This document shows, piece after piece, positions 6,546-15,748 of a stretch of DNA of 17,418 nt. The notes beneath the pieces are model-generated. The model ran no database searches and had not been told where the DNA came from. It was given only the letters and a program-made list of their open reading frames with translations. This DNA is from Bacteroidales bacterium (GTDB lineage Bacteria > Bacteroidota > Bacteroidia > Bacteroidales > UBA932): positions 1 to 17,418 of the forward strand of contig JAKSJQ010000039.1 of NCBI GenBank assembly GCA_024402115.1. The letters run 5' to 3'. Within the stretch, counting starts at the first letter, position 1. Every line of letters begins with the position of its first letter. A program made the translations under genes and the position numbers.

Positions 6546-8654
6546 ATGGAAACAGAGCAGATTCAGAAAAGGATAGACGAGCTCAAGCAGCTCATCTCCG
6601 AGAATAACGAGCATTACTATATCGAGCATGCTCCCGTCATCAGCGACTATGAATTCGACATGCTGATGGTCGAACTCGCCTCGATCGAGAAGGCGCATCC
6701 TGAGCTCATCACTCCGGACTCTCCTACCCAGAGGGTCGGCAGTGACCTTTCTCGAGCTAAGAAGGGCTCAAGGAAGGCGGCAAAGGAGTTCGAGCAGTAT
6801 CCGCACAAGTACCCTATGCTCAGTCTCGGAAACACCTACAGCGTGACCGAAATCGAAGAATTCGCGGACAGGGCTGCCAAGGCTATCGGCGATGCTTTCA
6901 CCTATTGTTGCGAGCTCAAGTTTGACGGAACTGCAATCTGTCTCACCTATCGTGACGGAAAGCTCCTCAGGGCTCTTACCCGTGGCGACGGCTCTGTCGG
7001 TGACGATGTGACCGAGAATGTCAAGAGGATCCCTAACATCCCTCAGCGACTCAACGGCATCGGCTGGCCGAAGGAGTTCGAGATCCGCGGCGAGATCTAT
7101 ATGCCTTACAAGGCCTTCGACCGTCTCAACGACGAGCGCAGGCGCGACGATGAAGCACCTTTCGCAAACCCTCGAAATGCAGCGTCTGGCTCTCTCAAGC
7201 TCACTGATCCGGATGAGGTTGCGAACCGTGGACTCGAGTGCACGCTCTACCATATCCTCGGCGAAGACCTCCATTTCACCACCCATGACCAGGCGCTCAG
7301 GTGCGCGATGAAGTGGGGCCTCCCAGTCTCTGACAAGAGGAAGATCTGCCGCAACATCGTCGAGATCGTCGAGTATGTCAAGTACTGGGACACAGAGAGG
7401 AAGTTCCTTCCTTTCGCTACCGACGGTATCGTAATCAAGGTCAACGAACTTCCATATCAGGATTCTCTCGGATACACATCCAAGGCTCCAAGGTGGGCTG
7501 TGGCATATAAGTTCAAGGCGGAGCAGGCGCTCTCCAAGGTCCTCAGCATCGACTATCAGGTGGGTCGCACAGGTGCTGTCACTCCGGTGGCGAACCTCGA
7601 ACCGGCTCAGCTTTCAGGTACGGTCGTAAAGCGCGCGTCGCTTCACAATTCCGACCAGATGGAGGTGCTCGACATCCGTGTCGGCGACTATGTTTATGTG
7701 GAGAAGGGTGGCGAGATCATCCCTAAGATCACAGGAGTCGAGCTCAGCAAGAGAGACGGACTCTGCGTGAAGCCGGACTTCCCTACTACCTGCCCGGACT
7801 GCGGCGCGAGACTCGTGCGCGACGAGGGCGAGGCCAAGTGGTTCTGCCCTAACGTCGACGGCTGCCCTACCCAGATCAAGGGCAAGCTCGTACACTTCCT
7901 CAGCCGCAAGGCGATGAACGTTATCGCCGGCGATGCGACCATAGAACAGATGTACAACAAGGGCTATGTCAGGAACGTAGCCGATTTCTATAAGCTCGAC
8001 GAGAACAAGCTCCTCCACCTCGACGGATGGAAGGAGAAGTCCGCTCAGAGGTTCCTTGCGAGCCTCGAGGACTCAAGGAACGTCCCATTCGAGAAGGTGC
8101 TCTACGCGCTGGGAATCCGTCATGTCGGCGAGACCACCGCGAAGCAGATCGCACGTGCTCTCGGCAGCATGGACGCAATCATGGGTGCGGGTCGCGAGCA
8201 GCTCATCGCAGTCGGTGACGTCGGTGAGGTCATCGCGGACAGCATACTCGCATGGACAGCAGTCCCTCGCCATAGGGACATAGTCGAAAGGCTCCGCGAA
8301 GCCGGTCTCAAGCTCAAGGTCGACGGACTCGTCGAGAAGGTTTCTGACGTGCTCGCGGGACAGACCGTTGTGGTGACCGGTAACTTCTCCATCTCCCGTG
8401 ACGCCGTGAAGAAGCTCGTCGAGGCCAACGGAGGAAAGAACGGAGCATCAGTAAGCAAGAAGACCTCATTCATACTCGCTGGTTCGAAGCCGGGTCCGGA
8501 GAAGATCAGGAAGGCAGACGAACTCGGAATCAGGATAGTGACCGAGGAGGAATTCCTTTCGATGATTCCTGAGCAGGAAGTCATCATGGATGACACGGCT
8601 GAGCCAAAGACAACTGCAGAGATACCTGTACAGGGAAATCTATTCGGATGGTAG
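6546..8654 (+). CDS. ligA: NAD-dependent DNA ligase LigA
   Basis: Seals nicks in duplex DNA using NAD+, joining Okazaki fragments and repair patches. The 702 residues show the full bacterial architecture. An NMN-binding Ia domain comes first (Tyr24/Tyr25 in HYY, then PVISDYEFDML). The adenylation domain has the catalytic Lys125 in KFDG. The OB fold covers roughly 330-410, and a four-cysteine zinc finger follows (Cys416, Cys419, Cys434, Cys440). Helix-hairpin-helix repeats (ALGIRHVGETTAKQIA region) lead to a C-terminal BRCT domain (about 603-680). No key residue is missing. The frame is open 36 codons upstream, but that stretch is the structured leader and has no protein-like features. ATG 6546 gives the usual family start. 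One base separates its stop from the next gene. Confidence 0.97.
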   Translation: METEQIQKRIDELKQLISENNEHYYIEHAPVISDYEFDMLMVELASIEKAHPELITPDSPTQRVGSDLSRAKKGSRKAAKEFEQYPHKYPMLSLGNTYSVTEIEEFADRAAKAIGDAFTYCCELKFDGTAICLTYRDGKLLRALTRGDGSVGDDVTENVKRIPNIPQRLNGIGWPKEFEIRGEIYMPYKAFDRLNDERRRDDEAPFANPRNAASGSLKLTDPDEVANRGLECTLYHILGEDLHFTTHDQALRCAMKWGLPVSDKRKICRNIVEIVEYVKYWDTERKFLPFATDGIVIKVNELPYQDSLGYTSKAPRWAVAYKFKAEQALSKVLSIDYQVGRTGAVTPVANLEPAQLSGTVVKRASLHNSDQMEVLDIRVGDYVYVEKGGEIIPKITGVELSKRDGLCVKPDFPTTCPDCGARLVRDEGEAKWFCPNVDGCPTQIKGKLVHFLSRKAMNVIAGDATIEQMYNKGYVRNVADFYKLDENKLLHLDGWKEKSAQRFLASLEDSRNVPFEKVLYALGIRHVGETTAKQIARALGSMDAIMGAGREQLIAVGDVGEVIADSILAWTAVPRHRDIVERLREAGLKLKVDGLVEKVSDVLAGQTVVVTGNFSISRDAVKKLVEANGGKNGASVSKKTSFILAGSKPGPEKIRKADELGIRIVTEEEFLSMIPEQEVIMDDTAEPKTTAEIPVQGNLFGW

Positions 8655-8655
8655 G

Positions 8656-9609
8656 ATGAACAGCTGGAAGCGTACATATATTTCACTGAGGCCCGCCTTC
8701 ACCAGCGACCTTTGGAAGATCGACCTGAAATCGATCTCTTCCGACGCGAAGAGACGATTCTTCAAGACGGTCAAGCTCGTGCGCTTCATCTTCACCGAGT
8801 TCAAGGAGCAGCACATGGGCTTCCAGTGCGTTGCGCTCAGCTATTTCGGCTTCTTTGCACTCGTTCCCCTGCTCGCGACCATCTTCTTCGTAAGCCAGGG
8901 CCTCGGCCTCTCGGACAAGATCCAGGAGCTTGCGCATGAATATGTGCACGCAGTGCAGCCGGAGCTCATCGACGTGCTCATCGACAAGGCCAACAACATC
9001 ATCGACATCCTGATGTCCGGTCCTGTCGGATTCATCTCCGGTGCCATCTTCCTATGGACCATCATCTGGCTGATGATCAACATCGAGCGCGTGTTCAACA
9101 ACATCTACCGCACCAAGACCAACTACTGCGTCGAGCAGGTCAACCGAAAGGCATGGAAGAAGTCGCTGACCTACATCTCCCTTCTCGTCCTCATTCCTTT
9201 CGTCGTGATCATCTTCGGTGCAGGCATCATGTTCTACACCTACCTCATCGACCTTACAGAGTTCAGGATCATCGACGTCAAGGTGTTCAAGACTGTATTG
9301 AGCTGGCTCATCTTCGGAGTCGTGGCGATCTTCACCATCTCCGCGATGTACAAGCTCATCCCTCAATATAAGATACGTTACAGATATGCGCTCATCAGCG
9401 CTGTGATATCCGGTGTCATTTTCACCGGTTTCCAGTTCCTCTACATCTCGACCCAGTTGTTCGTGACGAGATTGAGCGCGGTATACGGAATCCTCGCAGC
9501 CATCCCTCTCTTCATGACTTGGATGAACTTCAGCTGGCAGATCATCATGTATGGCTGCATGCTCTGCAGAGGCTTCCACAACATTGATAGTTATAACCTC
9601 GAAGATTAG
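8656..9609 (+). CDS. YihY/BrkB-family inner-membrane protein
   Basis: A polytopic membrane protein of the YihY (formerly called RNase BN or BrkB) family; its biochemical role is not established. The protein has 317 residues. After a basic, amphipathic N-terminal segment (about 1-50) there are six likely membrane spans near 57-80, 111-132, 161-188, 204-222, 233-256 and 267-294. The family-type first span LSYFGFFALVPLLATIFF is clear. The open frame extends 22 codons upstream inside ligA, but ATG 8656, one base after the ligA stop, gives translational coupling and a normal start. It lies between ligA and the (p)ppGpp enzyme gene, with 9 bp to the latter. Confidence 0.88.
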   Translation: MNSWKRTYISLRPAFTSDLWKIDLKSISSDAKRRFFKTVKLVRFIFTEFKEQHMGFQCVALSYFGFFALVPLLATIFFVSQGLGLSDKIQELAHEYVHAVQPELIDVLIDKANNIIDILMSGPVGFISGAIFLWTIIWLMINIERVFNNIYRTKTNYCVEQVNRKAWKKSLTYISLLVLIPFVVIIFGAGIMFYTYLIDLTEFRIIDVKVFKTVLSWLIFGVVAIFTISAMYKLIPQYKIRYRYALISAVISGVIFTGFQFLYISTQLFVTRLSAVYGILAAIPLFMTWMNFSWQIIMYGCMLCRGFHNIDSYNLED

Positions 9610-9618
9610 GACAGATAG

Positions 9619-11697
9619 ATGGTATCAGAGTTTACTGAACAGGATTACGCCGTAATCAACGAAGCATACGAGGATCTCAAGGCATCGTCGTTGAAGCGCT
9701 GTTCCAACGAGCAGGAGCTCGAGGTGGTACAGAAGGCCTTCGATTTTGCGAACAATGCCCACAAGAACGTGAGGCGTCGTTCGGGAGAACCTTACATGCT
9801 CCATCCTATCGCTGTCGCCAAGATAGTGGTCAGCGACATCGGACTTGGCTACAAGTCCATCGCAGCCGCCCTTCTGCACGATGTTGTAGAAGATACCGAC
9901 TACACAATAGATGACCTCCGAAACCTCTTCGGAGACAAGATCGCCTCGCTCGTCGACGGCCTCACCAAGATCAAGACCGTGCTCGACAAGGAAGACCAGG
10001 CAAAGACCGAGAGCATCCAGGCAGAGAACTTCAAGCGCATCCTCCTCACCCTGAACGACGACATCCGTGTCGTGCTCATCAAGCTTGCCGACCGTCTCCA
10101 TAACTGCCGTACGATCGAGTTCATGCCTGAGTACAAGAGGGACAAGATCCTCAGCGAGACCATGTTCATTTTCATCCCTCTCGCCCATCGCCTCGGTCTG
10201 TACAGCATCAAGACTGAGCTCGAGGACATCTGGCTCAGGTACAAGGAGCCGGATGCCTATGTAGACATCGCAGAGCATGTGAACCAGGATGCAAATGCGA
10301 AGGCTAAGGAGCTCCAGGACTTCATGGAACCAATTGAGACTGCGCTCAGGCAGGCCGGTTTTTCCTTCGAGATAAAGAAGCGCGTCAAGACTCCGTACTC
10401 GATATGGCATAAGATTCAGACCAAGGGCGTCACCATCGATCAGATATATGACCTCTACGCCGTAAGGATCATTTTCAATCCTGATGCGACGCTTTCGGGC
10501 ACATACAAGGAGGACGAACGAGCTCAGTGTTACCATATCTTCGCGCTTATCACGAGCATATACAAGTACAAGGCAGACAGAGTCCGCGACTGGGTCGAGA
10601 GCCCTAAGAACAACGGATATGAGGCCCTGCACGTAACCGTGATGAGCAACACCGGTATCTGGGTCGAGGTCCAGATCCGCAGCCAGAGGATGAACGACAT
10701 CGCAGAGAAAGGTATCGCAGCGCACTGGGCATACAAGAAGAACGGTGTCAGCGAGTCCAACTCCGAGTCCGAGATGGAACTCTGGATCAACAAGATAAAG
10801 TCCATACTCGTCAATCCGGACGTCTCTTCCCTCGAGCTCCTGGACATGATCCACAACGACCTCACCACCACCGACATCTTCGTGTTCACTCCGAAGGGTG
10901 AGCAGCGTCGTATCCAGAAAGGTGCGACCGCACTTGACTTCGCGTACATGATCCATACCCATGTCGGCAACCAGGCCATCGCGGCCAAGGTCAACATGAA
11001 GCTCGTCGCTCTCAACTATGAGCTCCGCACCGGAGATCAGGTCGAGATCATCACGGCCGGAGACGGCATCCCAAAGAAGGAATGGCTCGACTTCCTCATC
11101 ACCCACAAGGCACGCAACGTGGTGAGCAATTACTATCGCGACGTCAACGCCGGCAAGGACAGCATGTCCCAGGATTTCGAGGAGAAGCCTACCGACAAGC
11201 AGAAGTCCACATGGAACCTCTTCGGCCTGCTCAGCAAGGCCAACAGGAAGGCACCTTACGTCATCAACAAGGACAACATCGACAAGGTTGTGATCTCCAA
11301 GTGCTGCAAGCCTATTCCGGGCGACAGCGTAGTGGGATTCATCACCGAGGACGGCAAGGTGGTGATCCACAAGAAGACCTGCCCTGAGGCAAACAGGCTT
11401 GCGTCCAAGTATGGCGACAACATCGTCATCCCTGAGTGGGAGAGCACGGATGAGCAATCCTTCGACGTGAAACTCTCGCTCTCCGGAATCGACAGGATAG
11501 GAATACTCAACGAGATCACGAGGTACATTTCCCTCGTTCTCAGCATGAACATACGTGAATTCGCCCTCCATACGGACACGGGCGTCTTTGATGGATATAT
11601 AGTACTTTCCGTGCATGATACGGATGAGCTCGACAAGCTTATCAAGCGACTCAGCCGCATAGAAGGCCTCAGGAAAGTAGTACGTAACGACCTATAG
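9619..11697 (+). CDS. rel: Bifunctional (p)ppGpp synthetase/hydrolase (RelA/SpoT homologue)
   Basis: Makes and degrades the alarmone (p)ppGpp in response to starvation. The 692 residues hold all long-RSH domains. The HD hydrolase is intact (His62, His87-Asp88, ADRLHN at 157-162), so degradation should work. The synthetase has the G-loop KTPYSIW (257-263), Asp278 in YDLYAVR and the catalytic Glu350 in EVQIR. A TGS domain (about 413-475, DIFVFTPKGE) and a C-terminal ACT domain (about 615-692) follow. The charged switch motif reads RVRD (321-324), close to the RxKD of bifunctional enzymes and unlike the acidic motif of synthetase-only RelA. Both activities are therefore predicted. Six bases separate it from the next gene. 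A 663-codon frame antisense to this gene is a shadow. Confidence 0.95.
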   Translation: MVSEFTEQDYAVINEAYEDLKASSLKRCSNEQELEVVQKAFDFANNAHKNVRRRSGEPYMLHPIAVAKIVVSDIGLGYKSIAAALLHDVVEDTDYTIDDLRNLFGDKIASLVDGLTKIKTVLDKEDQAKTESIQAENFKRILLTLNDDIRVVLIKLADRLHNCRTIEFMPEYKRDKILSETMFIFIPLAHRLGLYSIKTELEDIWLRYKEPDAYVDIAEHVNQDANAKAKELQDFMEPIETALRQAGFSFEIKKRVKTPYSIWHKIQTKGVTIDQIYDLYAVRIIFNPDATLSGTYKEDERAQCYHIFALITSIYKYKADRVRDWVESPKNNGYEALHVTVMSNTGIWVEVQIRSQRMNDIAEKGIAAHWAYKKNGVSESNSESEMELWINKIKSILVNPDVSSLELLDMIHNDLTTTDIFVFTPKGEQRRIQKGATALDFAYMIHTHVGNQAIAAKVNMKLVALNYELRTGDQVEIITAGDGIPKKEWLDFLITHKARNVVSNYYRDVNAGKDSMSQDFEEKPTDKQKSTWNLFGLLSKANRKAPYVINKDNIDKVVISKCCKPIPGDSVVGFITEDGKVVIHKKTCPEANRLASKYGDNIVIPEWESTDEQSFDVKLSLSGIDRIGILNEITRYISLVLSMNIREFALHTDTGVFDGYIVLSVHDTDELDKLIKRLSRIEGLRKVVRNDL

Positions 11698-11703
11698 AAA
11701 AAG

Positions 11704-13506
11704 ATGAACAAAAGGCTCATAAATCTGCTCCCAGCGATTCCGATCCTCCTCATACTCGGATCGATGATGTTCTCGCATTCCTGCGCGAACACCACCACTC
11801 CGCCTTCTGGTGGACCGAAGGATACCATACCTCCGGTGATCAAGAAGATCTCTCCGGAGCCAGGAGCGACCAATGTACCCGTGCATGGAACCAAGGTTAC
11901 CTTCACGTTCGACGAGTACGTGGTGGTCAAGGAACCGAACAATATCTATCTCTCCCCTCCTTTGGAGAAGAAGCCTAAGTACAAGATCCAGGGCAAGAGC
12001 CTCGTCGTGGAGTTCGAGAGCGACCTCGATCCGAACAGAACTTATGTGCTCGACATCACCGGCGCCCTTGCGGACAACAACGAGGGCAACAAGTATCCTG
12101 GCTATTCGCTTGTGTTCTCTACCGGCGACCAGATCGATTCCATGATGCTCACCGGCACGGTGCAGGATTGCAACACCCTGAATCCTATCAAGGGCGCTAC
12201 GGTGCTTCTTTATAAGGACCATGCAGACAGCGCCGTCTTCCTCAAGAGACCGGATGCCTCGATCAAGACCGACGACTGGGGCTTCTTTGCGCTCAGGAAT
12301 ATTCAAGACACCCTCTATAGGATGTACGCCATCGTCGACGAGAACAACAATAACAAGTATGATCCGGAGAGCGAGAGGATAGCTTTCATTGATTCTCTCA
12401 TACATCCTGTCCAGGTCGTAGCCGACACCATAGTCGAGCTCATGAAGTACGACATGAAGGACACTCTCAAGTGCAAGGCCAGGAAATCAGAGTACGAACT
12501 CTCAGTCTTCCGCGAGAAGCCGAGCAAGCAGTTGATCGTGAACAAGGAGCGAGTCGGAGAAAGGACAGCCTACATCACCTTCATGGCGCCTTACGCTCAG
12601 GTCGATTCAGTATGGATCAGGGGTGTGCGTCCGGAGAGGCTGATCACCCAGTTCAACATCATGCAGGACAGCCTCGAGATCTGGGTCAACGACGCGAGAA
12701 AGCAGCCGGATACGCTCTATCTCAATGTCAAGTACATGAAGACGGATACGGCGGGAGTGCTCAAGATGCAGACCGAGCAGGTCAAGCTCCCTCGCCCGAA
12801 GGGTACTTCAGCTGCAGCAAAGAGCTCGAAGCGTGACATCAAGAAGGAAGATACCCTCTGCGTATTCACTCTCAAGCCTGAGCCTGAGAGAATCGAGCAG
12901 TACGGTTTCGAGATCGAGTTCAAGTATCCTATCGTCGAGGACGGATGGGACTCGCTCGTGTTCCGCTCCATCAACCCGCGCCAGCAGGAGACCATCGCCA
13001 GGTACAGGGTCGAGCAGGACACCCTCAACCTCAGGAAATACACCGTATGGCCTCAGGACAAGCTTATGGAAGGATATGAGTACTTCCTCAAGATTCCTCA
13101 CCGCAAGTTCAAGGACATCAACGGATACTACAACGACAGCACCGAGGTCAAGGTCTCGCTTCCTAAGGATGACAAGCTCAGTCTGATGAAGACTGTCCTT
13201 ACCGGAGTGAAGAACAAGTATATCGTAGAGCTGCTCAATGAGAAGAGGGACAAGGTAATCCGCAGCTACATCATCGACAGAGACTGTACGCTCGAGTTCC
13301 CTTCCCTCAAGGCTGCAAAGTACAGCATTCGTGTTACCGAGGATGTGAACAGGAACGGTATCGTCGATACCGGTAATCTCCTGGAGCACCGTCAGCCAGA
13401 GAAGGTGAAGTTCTACAGGCTGGAGAACGGCAAGGAGGACATCATAATAATGGAGTCTGCCGAGATAGAACAGACCATCAATCTTGAGGAAATGTTCAGT
13501 CGATGA
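11704..13506 (+). CDS. SbsA-type Ig-like domain lipoprotein
   Basis: An exported lipoprotein of unknown role, of a type widespread in Bacteroidota. The 600 residues begin with a signal (MNKRL followed by a hydrophobic stretch to about 20) and a lipidation cysteine at Cys27. The mature start CANTTTPPSGGPKDTIPP is the hallmark of this family. An Ig-like (Big_5/SbsA) domain spans roughly 42-140. A second beta-sandwich of the carboxypeptidase-regulatory kind follows (LTGTVQDCNTLNPIKGATV to about 225). Two Asp/Asn-rich turns of similar form occur, DENNNNKYD from residue 212 and EDVNRNGIVD from 546, the second near the C terminus; they may bind calcium. The start codon follows the rel stop after six A-rich bases. 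Its own stop overlaps the ATG of the next gene (ATGA), so the two products are probably made together. Confidence 0.85.
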   Translation: MNKRLINLLPAIPILLILGSMMFSHSCANTTTPPSGGPKDTIPPVIKKISPEPGATNVPVHGTKVTFTFDEYVVVKEPNNIYLSPPLEKKPKYKIQGKSLVVEFESDLDPNRTYVLDITGALADNNEGNKYPGYSLVFSTGDQIDSMMLTGTVQDCNTLNPIKGATVLLYKDHADSAVFLKRPDASIKTDDWGFFALRNIQDTLYRMYAIVDENNNNKYDPESERIAFIDSLIHPVQVVADTIVELMKYDMKDTLKCKARKSEYELSVFREKPSKQLIVNKERVGERTAYITFMAPYAQVDSVWIRGVRPERLITQFNIMQDSLEIWVNDARKQPDTLYLNVKYMKTDTAGVLKMQTEQVKLPRPKGTSAAAKSSKRDIKKEDTLCVFTLKPEPERIEQYGFEIEFKYPIVEDGWDSLVFRSINPRQQETIARYRVEQDTLNLRKYTVWPQDKLMEGYEYFLKIPHRKFKDINGYYNDSTEVKVSLPKDDKLSLMKTVLTGVKNKYIVELLNEKRDKVIRSYIIDRDCTLEFPSLKAAKYSIRVTEDVNRNGIVDTGNLLEHRQPEKVKFYRLENGKEDIIIMESAEIEQTINLEEMFSR

Positions 13507-14453
13507 AAAGGACGTCTCTAATATCAATCATGGTCTTGGCGACAGCTCTGCTGCTGCCAGGCATCTCCCATGCTCAGAACAGGGATTCCCTCTTCGTGGA
13601 CATCGACTTCATCGACGACGATATCGATGAGGGCAAGCTCCAGATCAAGGACGACCCTATCTCTAAGGAGAAGAAGTCCCGCAAGAGCAGGAAGGAACTC
13701 AAGCTCCAGACTGACACCTTGAGCTTCGACAATCTCTACCTCGACACCGTGGTCGTCAAGAAGAAGAACCTCATCAATGACTATACGATGATCGGAGTCC
13801 AGTACGGAGCCGGTGTGGCATCAGCGATCTATAATCCGAGCCGTCAGCAGCGCTTCGTCGTGTCACCGTACAACTTCGGTATAGTCTACACCCGATATGG
13901 CAAGATGTTCAACTTCATGCCGTACTTCGGACTCCAGATTGGTGCATTCTACAACACCGAAGGCTACAGGTTCAAGATCGACAAGGAGACCGGCGCGCCG
14001 AACTACACCGAGTCTGGTGCCGACAAGGCTTTCATCACCACTTATGACGGAAGCATGCTCGCACACGCCCACATCGATTTCTGGAAGATGAAGCTGATCA
14101 TCAATGCCGGCTACTACGTGGGCTACAGGGCCAATATAGTAAGGTACCGCAATGATGAGGTCATCAGCAGGGAATTCAACGACTATGACCGCAGGTTCGA
14201 CTATGGACTCAAGGGAGGTGCAGGTTTCGGCTTCGTGTTCGACCCTATCGAGTTCCACCTGACTGCGACCTACAAGCACTCGTTCAACTGCCTCTTCAAC
14301 CCGAATTACGACAGCGAGATCTATTACAGATACGCATATTCATACAGTATAATCATTTCCGCAGGCATCCATGTCCAGCTGACCAAGCGCGTCGGAAAGA
14401 CCACCAGGCAGATAAAGATGGAAGCCAGGGAATCCCTAATCGATAAGAAATGA
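13503..14453 (+). CDS. Putative outer-membrane beta-barrel protein, function unknown
   Basis: I do not recognise a characterised family. The 316 residues start with a type I signal peptide (MKRTSLISIMVLATALLLPG, likely cut after SHA at residue 24). A charged linker rich in Asp, Lys and Glu follows (about 26-85). The rest alternates aromatic and small residues in strand-length stretches (IGVQYGAGVASAIY, PYFGLQIGAFYN, LIINAGYYVGYRA, YGLKGGAGFGFVF, AYSYSIIISAGIHVQL), as expected of a small barrel of 8-12 strands. It ends in a basic tail without the terminal aromatic residue usual for BAM substrates. It overlaps both neighbours by the four bases ATGA, the lipoprotein gene upstream and ispG downstream. 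This suggests a coupled lipoprotein/barrel pair at the outer membrane. Confidence 0.75.
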   Translation: MKRTSLISIMVLATALLLPGISHAQNRDSLFVDIDFIDDDIDEGKLQIKDDPISKEKKSRKSRKELKLQTDTLSFDNLYLDTVVVKKKNLINDYTMIGVQYGAGVASAIYNPSRQQRFVVSPYNFGIVYTRYGKMFNFMPYFGLQIGAFYNTEGYRFKIDKETGAPNYTESGADKAFITTYDGSMLAHAHIDFWKMKLIINAGYYVGYRANIVRYRNDEVISREFNDYDRRFDYGLKGGAGFGFVFDPIEFHLTATYKHSFNCLFNPNYDSEIYYRYAYSYSIIISAGIHVQLTKRVGKTTRQIKMEARESLIDKK

Positions 14454-15748
14454 CAGCAAGAGAAGTAAAGATCGGCGAGAACCTCGTGCTCGGAGGTTCG
14501 AACCCTATCGCAATCCAGACCATGTGCAACACGCACACCAGCGATGTCGATGCATCATACGCACAGTGCGTGAGGCTCGCAAAGGCAGGCGCAGAGCTCA
14601 TCCGACTCACCGTTCCCAGTGTGAAGGAAGTCGAGGACCTTGCAGAGATCCGCAGGAGGCTCAACGCCGACGGAATCAATGTCCCTCTCGTTGCTGACGT
14701 CCATTTCTCATCAGAGGTTGCCATCGCTGCCGCAGCCGTCGTGGAGAAGGTAAGGATCAATCCTGGTAATTTCCATAAGGACCATGAGAAGGCTCGCGAG
14801 CAGTTCGCACGTCTCGTTGCAGTATGCAAGGAGCACGGCACTACCCTCCGCATCGGACTCAACCATGGTTCGCTCGGAGAGAGGATCACCAACCTCTATG
14901 GAAACACTCCTCTCGCTATGAAGGAGGCTGTGATGGAATGGCTCCACATGTGCCGTGAGCAGGATTTCGAGCGCGCTGTCGTATCGCTCAAGGCTTCGAA
15001 CACCATCGTGATGGTCGAGGCATACAGGCTTCTTGCAGAGGCCATGGAAAAGGAGGGTATGCACTTCCCTCTCCATCTTGGCGTTACAGAGGCCGGAAAC
15101 GGCGATTCCGGAAGGATCAAGTCCTGCGTCGGTATCAGCACCCTTCTTTCTGAAGGAATAGGAAATACCATACGAGTTTCGCTCACCGAGGATCCGGAGA
15201 ACGAGCTTCCTGTCGCACGCTACCTTGCTGACCGCTATGACGGCAAGCTCAGCTCGACCATGTCCAAGGTCGTAATCGAAGGACGCAAGGCCTTCGCGAC
15301 CTATGCGGCCCCATCCAACGAGCGTCTCATTCTCGATGCGGCTTGTGACTGGGGAAAGAGGCTCATGGACAGGGAAATCGACGAGGTCAAGATCGAGGGC
15401 TGTGACCCTGAGTTTGCAGCTTACCTTGAGGACGAGCTTCTCCAGGCTTGCCGCAGGAAATTCTACCGTCCTGAGTATGTCGCGTGCCCAGGTTGCGGAC
15501 GTACCATGTACAATCTCGAGGAGACCTTCAATGAGGTCAAGCGTCGCACCGCTCACCTCAAGGGTATGGTCATCGCAGTGATGGGCTGTATAGTTAACGG
15601 ACCTGGCGAGATGGCCGATGCAGACTGGGGCTATGTCGGCGAAGGAAACCACAAGGTATCCATCTATAAAGGAAAGACCCCGGTGCTCAGGCATGTGCCG
15701 GAGACCGAGGCCATCGATCGACTTCTCGAACTTATTGAGAATGCTTAA
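14450..15748 (+). CDS. ispG: 4-hydroxy-3-methylbut-2-enyl diphosphate synthase IspG (GcpE)
   Basis: Catalyses the penultimate step of the MEP isoprenoid pathway, reductively opening the cyclodiphosphate MEcPP with a [4Fe-4S] cluster. The 432 residues comprise a TIM barrel (about 1-262; IRLTVPS, VADVHF, RIGLNHGSLGERI, SLKASNT, HLGVTEAGNG) and a C-terminal cluster domain. The cluster ligands are present: Cys346 and Cys349 in CPGCGR, Cys380 in VMGCIVNGPGE, and Glu387. The barrel resembles the Bacteroidota/plant three-domain type. In that type an extra domain of about 250 residues normally sits before the cluster domain, but here the intervening segment is only about 80 residues. The gene starts within the stop of the barrel gene upstream, and its stop overlaps that of the convergent psd gene. 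Confidence 0.95.
   Translation: MTAREVKIGENLVLGGSNPIAIQTMCNTHTSDVDASYAQCVRLAKAGAELIRLTVPSVKEVEDLAEIRRRLNADGINVPLVADVHFSSEVAIAAAAVVEKVRINPGNFHKDHEKAREQFARLVAVCKEHGTTLRIGLNHGSLGERITNLYGNTPLAMKEAVMEWLHMCREQDFERAVVSLKASNTIVMVEAYRLLAEAMEKEGMHFPLHLGVTEAGNGDSGRIKSCVGISTLLSEGIGNTIRVSLTEDPENELPVARYLADRYDGKLSSTMSKVVIEGRKAFATYAAPSNERLILDAACDWGKRLMDREIDEVKIEGCDPEFAAYLEDELLQACRRKFYRPEYVACPGCGRTMYNLEETFNEVKRRTAHLKGMVIAVMGCIVNGPGEMADADWGYVGEGNHKVSIYKGKTPVLRHVPETEAIDRLLELIENA

Noticed and set aside
9625..11616. 663-codon open frame antisense to the RSH gene
   Set aside because: It lies entirely within rel, which has intact HD, synthetase, TGS and ACT motifs. The antisense translation is rich in Val, Leu, Asp and Glu with no recognisable domain, as expected from mirrored codon bias.
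14711..15694. 327-codon open frame antisense to ispG
   Set aside because: Shadow of a well-supported gene. No domain, signal or promoter was seen for it.
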